DNA of 64,000 nucleotides. It comes from Macrobrachium rosenbergii. Taxonomy: Eukaryota > Arthropoda > Malacostraca > Decapoda > Palaemonidae. This document shows positions 39,638 through 50,925 of the stretch, piece by piece (positions within the stretch are counted from its first letter, which is position 1; each line of letters opens with the position of its first letter). The stretch lies in assembly GCF_040412425.1 (NCBI RefSeq), contig NC_089762.1, forward strand, positions 24,370,891 to 24,434,890, given 5' to 3'. The translations under genes and the position numbers were made by a program. Under the pieces are notes generated by a model. That model saw only the letters and a program-made list of their open reading frames with translations. It ran no database searches and was not told the origin of the DNA.

Positions 39638-40506
39638 CTGCGGGCCAAATGAATTGAATTAGTATACAGAGGAACAGTGGAAACTTCCTCATTTAAAGTT
39701 CTCCAGTGCTTAAGAACATCTGTACTTCAGTTAACCAAGATGATACATTAATCTCATATACAGAACAATATCTAAAAAAAAAAAAACAGGAAGATTTCAG
39801 ATGAAATTTAAGGTGCATCGCACTACAAAATATAAAATATGCTATGTACAAAGTTATCTTTCTGTAATCATCTACAAGAAATTCCTTTGCAAACCACTGT
39901 ACCTGGAATCAATATGACATTAGTTAAGGATTTTTTTGTAAATAGGTTTATGCAAACTCTGAAAATGAATGACGTAAGGAAAGCGCTATTGTAACTTAAA
40001 AATAGTTTATAATGTGTGCAAAGTATATATTCATCGTTTATCTAAACAATTCCCTTCTTTATAAAATGGATATTTTAGATTGATCAGAATGCAGCTTAAT
40101 GTAAATTATGCTAAATAACAATAATGTACATGTACATTGGTATTTCTTTCATCAGTAATTTCTCTTAACCAAGAGTACATATGTGAGGTGGTCCTATGTG
40201 TGTGGGGTCTATGGCAAACCTCTTACCTAGCAACTACAGACAATACTTTCTCTTTTCTTAGTGAAGCACCTTGTATGCACACACATTTGTTTACTTCATC
40301 TCACAATGTTCCCTTAACAATGCTGGAGGATTTTGCCAGAAAACTTCCATTTTTCAAACATTTGTCGCTGAAAATGGCTATTTTGGCCCATATTAATCCA
40401 GTCTGCTCAAGTGTGTGCAAAACATAAGCAGGGATCTTGCATAAAGTATGCATATTTGCACCCTACAAACACTGTATGTACAAAAAAAGAAAAGAAGGTA
40501 TCTCAC
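39638..40506 (-). other. Intron between exons B and C
   Basis: The 869-nt intron begins GTGAGA and ends CCCGCAG on the minus strand. The interior is AT-rich and has no repeat or coding signal that I can support. Confidence 0.65.
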
Positions 40507-40602
40507 CCCATCTGAGCAGTGTCGGAGTCACAATCTAAATCATCAGCTTCTCCATTACAGGCAAAGACTTCTTCATCTCGGTCACTCATACTCGAACAAC
40601 CG
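40507..40602 (-). CDS. Internal coding exon B of the same unrecognised protein
   Basis: The exon is 96 nt, with acceptor TTTCAG and donor GGG|GTGAGA. Of the three frames only one is open, and it is the one required by exon A: the incoming C completes AGC and the outgoing GG completes GGT (Gly) with exon C. It encodes about 31 residues that are strongly acidic, including SSMSDRDEEVF and DDLDCDSDTAQMG. Such a segment is probably unstructured. The frame agreement with both neighbours is the main reason to believe it, because a random 96-nt interval with the right phase on both sides and good splice sites is unlikely. Confidence 0.72.
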
Positions 40603-41340
40603 CTGAAATGTTGAGGCAACAATTAATAAAACATATTTAGATTTAACTGACAATAATTAAATAATTTATAACATATCTGATTTAACTGACATTAGTTATA
40701 TAATCTATAATAAATAAAAATATCTAGTGATACAGGCAAAAAAAAAAATGAACTGCATTCCATCTCTCGAGCTATCCTTTTCTTTATTAATAACTTCCTG
40801 TAGTCATGTTTTTTTGTTAGTCACTCAAACCTTTATATTTCTCCCTTCAATTCCCGCTACCTGAATGGTGATCCCATCTCTGAATAAAATCCAGTTTTAC
40901 CAATGCACAGTTTCTATCTATTACCTCTTCGACCCAATGCTTCTACTTTTAGCGTTTCAAATTACCACTGAATGGTCTAAGAGACAAAGTTCTTTAATGC
41001 ATCCTAGTTATGACAGTCATCTCCATCCTTATCCAAAATAATTCTGCTATCTTTAAGGCATTTCACATTTCTTTGCCTATATTTTCCTTGATTCTGTTAT
41101 TACGAATCCAAATTTTTCCTTTCCCGAAACCGGGATATTTAAGAGTAATAGGTCACATGTTTTATCCACGTAAATAAAAATTTAAAAAATTAAAACAGTC
41201 TGACAGAAAGCTTCATTTATCTTACAATATCGTGAGGGTATGCGTTCGTTATGAATCTCGTATTAGGAATTATAATAGTTACTTTCAGGTCCATAAGCTT
41301 TTCTTTAAGCCTCAAGTTTTAAAGCGCTTCCTCTTATTCT

Positions 41341-41344
<4 letters not shown>

Positions 41345-41402
<58 letters not shown>
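41345..41402 (+). repeat. (AG)n microsatellite, intronic
   Basis: About 29 units inside the intron between exons A and B. Confidence 0.95.
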
Positions 41403-41405
<3 letters not shown>

Positions 41406-42205
41406 AACGAGTCTTCTCGTCGTCATGATAAAAAAAAGACCAGAAATCTCCACCAGAGGACTCCACCCCCACAGGAAGAATGTATTCGACGTCTCCCAGA
41501 GTGGCAAGATAATTAGGAGACAGAGACAGAGACAAGAGAAAATGGAAAAGCAGAACACCGCTTTCTTTCATTATGAAAAGCCGGGGGAGGGGTACCGGAG
41601 GGGCTGAAGACCGGTGGTAATGCAGAGAGGGCTGAGGGAATGACAGTGACGCAGTGATCACCATAAATTTTTTTATTTCCATTCCGGGCTTTAAAAAATC
41701 CGAAAGCAACAGTATTGACCAATCATAAATTTACAAGTAAAATTTACGTGTGATTTACGCGTAGTTCAGCGTTCATTAGCACAGCATTAAGTTTAGATGG
41801 GCGTAGACAGGATGGAAATCATTCATGTGCATGTATGTCAGGGCGGGGGTCCCCGGGTAAAAACTATGGTTGCTCACAGAGCTTCTGTTGGGATAAAATA
41901 CTTCTTTGCGTATTCATGTCTTATGCATTATAACCTGCAATTAAAATATAATGCATCACGTAGAGACATTAATTATCTACGACTGCATCATAACAACAAA
42001 AAAACAATAATTACCTTGAATAGCATCGTACACAGAACAGCAACTACCAACCGGTGCATATCTGCGAAATCTGCCTGGCCTTCAGAACAATATTGAGGTT
42101 TTTATGGGTTTTTCATCAAGTGTCAGTTTGGCCACAATTATTTGATTTCAGTGCTGTATTTTACGTACTTTTACAGTTACATAATTAAATAATATTACTG
42201 TTAAT

Positions 42206-42208
<3 letters not shown>

Positions 42209-42287
<79 letters not shown>
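42209..42287 (+). repeat. (CT)n microsatellite, intronic
   Basis: About 39 units, opposite in orientation to the AG tract 800 nt earlier in the same intron. Confidence 0.95.
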
Positions 42288-42290
<3 letters not shown>

Positions 42291-43041
42291 CAACGCTCCA
42301 CAATCTAAAATTAGCTCGTGATCATTTAGACATGCAATAAGTGAAGCATTCTGCAGTCTAAGTAATGTCTGAATATCTCTTTAGTGAGAACGTCTCCTAA
42401 ATAAGGCATTATCTTCTCAAGTCACCCTGTGTGACCATCCACGTCATAACATCCGCTACTAGAATGAGGAACTTCGTCTTCATCCCTCCCGATTTTCTGG
42501 AACACTTAACCTGCATCTTTTTCCTAAAAACTGGTTTCGTGTGTTACCGCTTGGATTAACAGAGGCCAATATTTCCGCAGACACTGGTTTTTATGTATTA
42601 AATAATCGCAGAATGGGCGAAATCGAGACTTCATAAAGTCCGATAATGTCAGCAAAACAGCTTAAGCACGATGGTTCCTCCTCTACACTAAACGCTTACC
42701 AGGAAACTGAGGCAATGGCGATTTTACATAGACAATCTTGGGCTCATGAACAGTAGATCAGGGTTTGAAAATTTCCCTGTGTTATTTAAAACCACGACTA
42801 AGTTAGCCATACATCTCTCAAAAACAATTATTTTCTAGAAAAAATTACCTACGACAACTATAAATTATGTCCGGAAACTAAAAATGGGTCAGCCTGACGA
42901 GCCACATAGGGCAGATAGGAGGGCCTCCAAGAATAAACAAAGGTGATGATGATCGCAATGGACGCCTTATAGGGCAGTGAATTTAACCCCCAGCAGCAAC
43001 TAGCCCTTGAATGTGAGATACTCCAGCGGGCGTGCATTTAC

Positions 43042-43268
43042 CTGTGAGTCTTCCTGGTGGAGTCCGGCGAGGCTGTCGAAGCTCCGAAGGCAGAGTCGAG
43101 GTCGGTCAGGGAAGAAGGGGAGCCGCGATCGTCGCCTGGCATCCTCCTCACCTCATCCACATCGACAATAACGCCTCCTCCGCTACCTACGACTCCGCCG
43201 CCGCTAACACAGCCTCCTCCGCTCGCGTCTAGTTCGGACAGGAGATCGCCGCCGTCAGTTGTACACCC
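43042..43268 (-). CDS. Internal coding exon A of an unrecognised protein
   Basis: The exon is 227 nt and is bordered by acceptor TGTTGTATTTCAG and donor AG|GTAAAT. Only one frame is open: the other two hit stops within about 40 and 12 nt. It enters in phase 0 and leaves with two bases (AG) that form AGC (Ser) with exon B. It encodes 75 residues. The start is rich in Gly and acidic residues, with LLSELDASGGG near the beginning and a Gly/Val run in the middle. A Ser/Asp-rich stretch with SSLTDLDSAFG follows, and the exon ends STRKTH. It is far more GC-rich than the flanking DNA. No known domain is evident; the composition suggests an intrinsically disordered cytoplasmic region. It continues into the exon at 40602-40507. 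The upstream exon has not been found with confidence. Confidence 0.72.
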
Positions 43269-44681
43269 CTGAAATACAACAGCTGTTAAAATCACCATTC
43301 CATACAATAGATTGATCATATAACCAGTTAATTCAATCGTGAAAAAAAGATTCCACAAACTTTTCTATTCGGAGTAATGGGTTAGTTTACCACTCAACAT
43401 TTTGCCCTCTGTGATGCAGTCTGGTGACTGACTTCGATGTACATTATGGGAAACAAGACCATACTTACATGTTAGCAAGAAGCCTTTGGACTTCATTTAC
43501 AATATTAACAAGAAGCTTTTGAAATATTTACAATGTTAGCAACAAACTTTTTAAATATTTGTCCTTTATTTAACATGTGTCCTATTAGCACACTTATCTG
43601 CGATATAAAGGAATTCAAAATAAAAATACTGAAATAGAAATACTCCACAAAGAATACTAATAAATTTTGTAATTTTAAAAGCGATATACTTTGTGGCCTC
43701 ATTAATTTCATAAGTGTTTGTCAGCGTCGTTTGAATTGCTTTACATTTACTGGATATAAAAAAATAAATGTACGTAAAGCTAATATCTTACACAATATAA
43801 AACCACTAATCGCAAAATAATAATTCACAGAGAAAATCCCACCTGGCAAGTTGAGGGGCTATGTGTATATTCTCTTGCATTCCTATCGTTACAAGAACGC
43901 TTCGACAGAGAAAGGTATAAAGAATATATACCTCCGCCTTTATGCATTGCACACACAACAATTTTTAAACGTAATATAGCGCAAAATTAAAAATGCTCCA
44001 CCCACATGCCTTCACTGCTGTTTATAAAAAATGTTCCTCTCTTTTTCTCTAACAAAACTGGGATTAGAGAGAGGCGTCCACTAACATCATAAAAGACTCT
44101 GTACCTGAAACATCTAGCTTGTTCCACAAGCAAAATGTTTCTAATGGTAACATTAATAACAAAATATTTGTTTTATGAAGTTGATAAAACGTAAGAGGCG
44201 AAAATTCCATTCCGAACTCATTTTGATCACATTCGGTACATTATAATGTTTCTCGCATTTCCCTGTTGAAATGCATTCATTAATCAAAACGAAACTGAAA
44301 AGAACTGAACGACGAGGGGTGACAGGAAATGAACATACAGGGGATACTCGTTCATTACTATAAATTGGTTCAAAATGAAAAACCAGCATCACAGATTAGG
44401 AAAATCCCACATCAAAGGAGATACGAATCCACCATAGCACGGACGTCAAACGCATTTAATTTCAATCAAAAACAGCATCATCCTGTCTTTTGGACAAGAG
44501 CAAAACTTCGCCCGGGGCAGAAATCATAACCATTGGACGAAATTCAAAATTAATCATTATCTACGATAGTTTTTCTGTTAAACTGAAATCCTGAGACAAT
44601 CTTTTGTAATTAAAAGCGAGGACGAACACCCACATTATAATGGTGACGGCAGTACCTTGCTCGCAAAGATGCTGATTTTCT

Positions 44682-44748
44682 GATCAGGTAAACTAGGCAA
44701 CACTGGGTCAGATTAATAACTGGATAGGTGACCGCCAAGAAACGAAGG
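44682..44748 (+). repeat. 5S rRNA-like segment (SINE3-type head)
   Basis: The segment follows metazoan 5S rRNA from the GATCACCGAAGTTAAGC region to box C. GATCA is kept, GGCAACACTGGGTC corresponds to GCAACATCGGGCC, and ACTGGATAGGTGACCGCC corresponds to CTTGGATGGGTGACCGCC. The box C element is nearly intact. The 5' third of 5S is not recognisable, so it is a 5S-derived repeat or pseudogene, not a gene. Confidence 0.5.
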
Positions 44749-45343
44749 ATCAGTCAGTATAAGCTCTTTGGGCATCCGCTTGGTAGGACATGGCTGGCAA
44801 CACCTCTCAACGTAAGTCAGAAGTATAGTTGATACAGGTCACTTTTACCAAACATAAATATATATTTGTGATAACCATTACAAAGTTTGTAATTCTGCAG
44901 GTTCCTCACACTCTTTTAGATACGCTCATCACTACAAACCTTTCATCCAGGCCAGGAATAAATGAAGAAACTTTGACCTGTCGTGGCAGGATCTGACCAC
45001 ACGCACGAGAGGTTCCAGCGGTGATGGGCTAACGCACTTGGCTAAGAAGACGCAAAAAAGTCTGTTTCAGGTCAACCATGCAGACATATATCTTGGATCG
45101 CATGAGATGGGCCTGGTGACAATTACGACAGAAAATAACAAAAGGAAAAATGTCCACAAAATAATCAAAATGATCTTTGCGTCTGTCGCCTTCTTGGGCA
45201 TTCATATAACTCTATCCCTTCCATTTTGTCCCTTTCGCCGCGTTTTTCCAAAAGATGGCAAGAAGTCGTCACTACGTGGGTGTTGGTGAAGAAAAAATTA
45301 CGAATGTGCGACGGACAAATGTTTCCCTTAAACTGATATTCCA

Positions 45344-45348
<5 letters not shown>

Positions 45349-45414
<66 letters not shown>
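45349..45414 (+). repeat. (CT)n(CA)n microsatellite
   Basis: CT at 45349-45403 passes directly into a short CA run. Confidence 0.95.
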
Positions 45415-45417
<3 letters not shown>

Positions 45418-46416
45418 ACACAAGCCTGCCTACAGTGAAACAATGTCATATGGCAGTGCAAGTTCAGAACAGTAGGCAATGATCAAGGACTTGGAGTTAA
45501 GTATTACCTTGTCTCTGTAAGACGCAACGAGACAAGCTACATTACAGCCTCCGAAGCCTAACCAGTAAAATAAATTCGGTGTGACAGCGTTCATCCACTG
45601 ACGTAAGTCCTTTGGAAGGAAAAAGTACGTAGAGCTGATTCACCGAGGAACCATTAACGTTAAGCGTTCTTGCATCACTGACCATCCATACAAAATCGCT
45701 TGCATACAATCACATGACAATGCATTTTCCCTTCGCTCTCATGCCGAATGCATACACGTACAATATATCTTCTGCGCTGAAAAAAGTGCATAATGTTTAG
45801 AAGACACACACGAGGGTTACACAACAGAAACTTTCATTCATTTGCACAACGTTAGAAGCAATTTGCGTAAAGTTTTATATGCAATTTGGTAATAAACCAT
45901 ATGGCAGACTTAAGATTTGGTTCAAGAAAATGAACACAGCACCAGTCACTTGCCTAACCCTTCTCCCACTCGTGAGTTAATACTGAATTCTACCCACTAA
46001 GAGCTCTTTCTTTACGAACATAATTTATCTGACCACTGGGCCTTACATTTTCTTTACAGGGAAACTGCAAATTCTGGAGACCTCAGAAGACATAAATGGA
46101 GTTATTTTTATATTATTTACCTATTCTTCTAATATCTGAATAAGGAAAGTGCATAATATAACACAAGAAATGTTCATTTGGAGATATACCACAACGTCTC
46201 CAGTCTGCCAGCACGGACTCTTGCTCCTTTAACAGTCCTTACAGCTCCTCTAGCCACCAACAGCCTTCAGTTGTGGAGGACTTTTCAATACAGGTATTGG
46301 AGAGAATCTATTAGTCTACAGTAAAATTCGGTTCTGTGGCGACCAATTTGGCAGACTTTCGATCATCACAGGTTTCCACCAATAATGGATAATTCACCTC
46401 TTCAAATTAATGAAAG

Positions 46417-46640
46417 CCGTCTGAATGCATACCCGGATAAATATAATTATGATGAATGTCAGAACACCAGACTGATAATATTCGAAGACTGAATGCACAC
46501 TAGGATAAATACAACTAAGAATGACAAATCATATGGTCGATATTTAATATCTGATATTGAATGTATACCTGGTGAACTCTATCGAAGACCGACAGCATAT
46601 TAGACTCTATCGAGGATCAAATGAACATCAGGTTATAGAA
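46417..46640 (+). repeat. Degenerate direct repeats, GAATGCATACYAGGATAAAT type
   Basis: Similar words recur at about 46423, 46490 and 46558, often preceded by TATCGAAGAC. The copies are poorly conserved. Confidence 0.3.
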
Positions 46641-46748
46641 GATCGAATGCATAATAGTTGAAAGTTACAAACAACACACTAGGGTTCGTATCTATCGAAG
46701 AATTACCTAACAAGTGACAATACTATGTATATATACATACATACATAC

Positions 46749-46749
<1 letters not shown>

Positions 46750-46823
<74 letters not shown>
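46750..46823 (+). repeat. (AT)n microsatellite
   Basis: About 36 units after a CATA run. Confidence 0.95.
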
Positions 46824-46826
<3 letters not shown>

Positions 46827-47390
46827 GCGATATCTATCCGAGAGAGATCACACCAGATGAAATCTATCTTGCACCTCAAGTATGACAGAAAACTGCAGTG
46901 ATGATGCAAAGACTCAGCTGTTACGCTGCTGGAGTCGAGAATAGCTGGAAAACGAGCAGAAGTGCATCCCCTTCATTATTCGATTGTATTTTTCACCTTT
47001 GGCGTGTACATTCACCCACACGTGACGGAGTTCAGCTCGATCGGTGGCACGCAAGACTTGTGGCAACCGACGTTTTGGAAACCATAACAAATGCTAAAGA
47101 CAGACTAGCCGTCGAAAGCACTGCCTCGCCTCGCCCATGCTTCGGAAGCGAAGGCCGTCACGTTCCGTAATTAACATTCCTAAGTCATCTCGTGGACGTG
47201 ATCTTGTTAACCCAGAAGACTACGGAACCGAAAACTCACATACCGGTATAGACTGCAAATGCAACAGGCATAGCCAGCACGCCACTTCAAGCAACGCAGA
47301 AAGTCGAAAGGTTGTAAGAAATTAGAAAATTACCTACTGCATAATATATCAAAGAAAAAGGAACAATATTTAATATATATATATATATAT

Positions 47391-47394
47391 AGAT

Positions 47395-47426
<32 letters not shown>
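47391..47426 (+). repeat. (GATA)n microsatellite
   Basis: About 8 units after a short AT run. Confidence 0.9.
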
Positions 47427-47427
<1 letters not shown>

Positions 47428-47489
47428 CTGCACGCTTAGGACAAACAAAGCTATATTCCTACCTCACACGTGCTCTGTAATAGAAATAT

Positions 47490-47581
47490 TCAAGGTCAAA
47501 CGGAGCCATGAAGGAAATTCACTGATCGATTTCAATCCATAAACAAAGTCACGACGACCAAGGTCACCGACAACAAGGTCA
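47490..47581 (+). promoter_or_regulatory. Cluster of extended AGGTCA nuclear-receptor half-sites
   Basis: TCAAGGTCA at 47490-47498 matches the FTZ-F1/NR5A monomer site. CAAAGTCA at 47544, CAAGGTCA at 47559 and CAAGGTCA at 47574 form a 15-bp periodic array. Two further AGGTCA words lie at 47662 and 47705. Function is inference. Confidence 0.35.
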
Positions 47582-47648
47582 CATAAACTAAGCTACCTCC
47601 AGGGTGCATACGCAAATATACATTCTGAAGGAATTAATACAATGACAT

Positions 47649-47720
47649 GAGTAATATTCTCAGGTCATGTATCTCAATCACTACATAACAAGAGTATTAT
47701 TCTCAGGTCATGTACCTCAA
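47649..47720 (+). repeat. Direct duplication with TCTCAGGTCATGTA
   Basis: GAGTAATATTCTCAGGTCAT and its near copy GAGTATTATTCTCAGGTCAT are 43 nt apart, each followed by GTAYCTCAA. Confidence 0.6.
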
Positions 47721-49230
47721 CAATAAATCTGTTCGCTTTTTGAAGATTCGTAAATGAATACCGTGTACATTTACGAATGTACAGAGAATAGTGTATGTTA
47801 ATTGTACATACCCGTGTGTATATTATTTGTACTAACTGTAAGGGAACGTCACACGAATGTACACAATACTGAACGTATGAATGTAAAAGCAAAAGCTTGT
47901 CTATAGGTGAAACAGATGGATATGCGTAGAGACAACGCTATAACTATGACTGTGCAGGAAGTATTATACTCTGGGAGAATGATTTCTGCATAAATAATAT
48001 ATGCAGCAAGGGAATGGGGCGAACTTATCCCATGCACGAAACCTATATGTACATAGAGTATTGCCAGTCATTTTAAGACGAGGGATATTTTTAGTGGGAA
48101 AAATTTTATATAATATAAATAATATCTTAAATGGGTGGATGGATATGTGGAATTTAGGGACATATCCCAAGCACTGGGATCCCAAGGTCGCTCAGCATTG
48201 ATCATGACAAGCACTTTTAAAATTTCCATTCAACTCGACCTTCAAATAGTTATTCATACTTTTTCATGTCATTCATTACACTTGTGGCTATGTTTAAATC
48301 ATAAATACATTACTATGTACAGTATGGAAAATAAATTAAAAAAAGCTAAACGAGTAAGTTGGGAGAATACATTATGAAAGTAATTTTATCTCTAGGAACC
48401 TTATGTCTTGTTTAAAATAATTGACGAGCACGGGAATGTCCGCATCATCTCACAAAACAATGTGGCCTGAAATACAATGGCTCAAGTCACTATAAAAGCA
48501 AAGGGTTTAAGCTGACGTTGCATTGTTCGAAAGTCTTATACAGCCTTAAATGCTTAAAGATGTCATAGAAGCAAAAGCCTTGGGTGACCATACACACAAA
48601 TGGCTTTATTATACAAATAAAGCATGATTGGTGATAAAATGGCCCTAAATAACCAGTTACCCAAAAGACTAAATTGTCCCTGTAAAGTGGGTCATTAAAT
48701 GGCTTGGATGACTATACAGAGAACAAAGGCCAACAAACAAAGTTACCATCAAAAGACAGAGCACTCTATGCAACTCGTTTTTTTTTCGTAGTTTTACCAT
48801 ATTTCTCTTATCCTCTACTTTTTTTTAATCTCCAATGGTTCTACACAAACGTTCCTCCCTCCGGAAAACCGGAAGTTATCTGTCCCACGCAGGATGGAAG
48901 CGTGTGTTAATTTTGTGATGACACATCTCCCTGTAAGAGCTAATCTCAGAAATCAGGAACCTTTTGAAAATCGTGTGTGTTCTGAGCGACAGTACCGGAG
49001 AATCAATGCTTCCATCATTTGCAATTCACATTACAGTAATTATATGTGACAGGCAAATTCCAAAGATTTAATAATGATTCATACGTACATAAAGCCAGCA
49101 ATCTCATCCCGAATGAGAATACTTAGAACACAACAGTAAACGGAAGCCTGGAGCCATTACTTCGTAAGAGGAAGGTGTACTTGGAAAATAATAATAAATT
49201 TACTCAGAAAACATTGACATACCTACCATG

Positions 49231-49259
49231 GCAAAAAAAAAAAAAAAAAAAAAAAAAAA
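49231..49259 (+). repeat. Poly(A) run of 29 nt
   Basis: Possible retroposon tail, but no recognisable element precedes it. Confidence 0.8.
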
Positions 49260-49386
49260 TTACTACATAACTGGAAACAAGCACAAAAGAAGTTGAAATC
49301 AATCAGTTTTGTAAAATAAGTCAAAAACTAAATAAAACACACACATATAGTGTGTATATATGTATATGTATATATATGTGTGTATG

Positions 49387-49397
<11 letters not shown>

Positions 49398-49464
<67 letters not shown>

Positions 49465-49480
49465 ATATATATATATATGA
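49398..49480 (+). repeat. (AT)n microsatellite
   Basis: Interrupted AT run with CATATA variants. Confidence 0.9.
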
Positions 49481-49568
49481 ACAAATAAATAAAAATACAT
49501 TCTCGAATCCCTAAACTAACATCAGCGTAAACATTCTCTAAACCTTAGGGAAAAAAATTCACTAATTT

Positions 49569-49571
<3 letters not shown>

Positions 49572-49653
<82 letters not shown>
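49572..49653 (+). repeat. (CT)n microsatellite
   Basis: About 40 units. Confidence 0.95.
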
Positions 49654-49659
<6 letters not shown>

Positions 49660-50675
49660 TTTAATTTCTATAAGTTTCACATATTTCCCAAGAATTTTGT
49701 GGCTTGAAGGCAAACATCTCCGAAAAAAATTTGAAAATGGGGTCAAAGGAAATCTGTTTCTATAGGCACATTCTCTTATGGTTATACGATACCAGCGGAA
49801 TCTTCCCAATACAGGATGTATTTCTAGTCGAAGGTGTTTGTTACTGGCTGCTTTAGAGCCCTTGCCAGCACATGGCTGGCTTAACCCTAACTACAACAAC
49901 ATCAATAACAACAACAGAATGTGCTTCTCTTTAGCTGACCTCAGCTCCTGAAGATATAGTCAGCGTCTTGAAAAATAAAAAATAAAAATTTACAGTACTT
50001 GAGTAAGTTTTTTACAGGTATAAAATCAGGGTCCTCCGGAACAAATCTTATTTGTTCGCAGCAAATACCAGCCAAAGTAGTGATATTAAGATCTTTCCTA
50101 CAAATCCTTCTCGTTGAAATATACTGCCCGCAATTATTTTTGTAAGACTGAGACCAATGGCATCTTTTACTCAAATATCCGTAGATGGATGTGTATTTCT
50201 TTGGTAGTATACAAACATAAATACAAGAATTGAAACCAATGTAATATAAATATTTTCAGCTCTCCGCCTATTCTGAAACGGAAACCAAAATACTTAGAAG
50301 TATACTTACAGAATATGGGAAGTAGCTGATGTAAACAAAGTTTCAATGCCAATGGCATTCTTTTCAAGGCTTCTTTCGCCATTCATCAAAACATAAGCTA
50401 TACAGGATCCATACCAAAGGGGAAGTGAACGTGAAAGGGGGATTATGGACAACTTGTAGAACTTCTAAGAGGGGCTTTTATTGGGAATACAGCTGCGGAA
50501 GAAGACATGCTTACTAGCTGGTGTGAGATAACAAGGGCACTAAAGTAGCTTCTTCTCTCTGAGGAATTCACTGCTACTTGGCCGGAATGAATTGGCGTGA
50601 ACGTTCTGTGCGTGTCGTAACACAGTGTGAAATATTTATAAAAATTTAAATGAGAACTGATGAAATAAACGTAAG

Positions 50676-50925
50676 CAAGTATGGTTAGAAATAAAAGGCA
50701 AAATTTTGTAATGCCAAAGGCAATAAAAAATAACAATTAATATATATATATGTATTCAAGTATGATAAGGAAAAAATTATTTGCAATACCAAAGGCAACA
50801 AAAAAATTAACAGAATTATTATGTACTGTATACGTATGTAGGCAAGTATGATTAGAAATAAAATGCTTTTGTAGCACCAAAGCCATCAAAAAAATTAACA
50901 GAGTTAATGTGTATGCGTCCACCCA
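50676..50925 (+). repeat. Minisatellite, 3 diverged copies of 81-86 bp
   Basis: Copies start at CAAGTATG at 50676, 50757 and 50843. Each contains CCAAAGGCAA (CCAAAGCCAT in the last) and ends in an AT-rich ATGTA block. Confidence 0.6.

Larger units (their letters stand above)
40603..43041 (-). other. Intron between exons A and B
   Basis: The intron begins GTAAAT and ends TTTCAG on the minus strand. It holds two long microsatellites, (AG)n near 41.35 kb and (CT)n near 42.21 kb, and no other coding signal that I can support. Confidence 0.65.

Noticed and set aside
41305..41709. 134-codon minus-strand frame on the coding strand of the real gene
   Set aside because: It lies in the intron between exons A and B, contains a poly-SL microsatellite run, and does not fit the exon phases.
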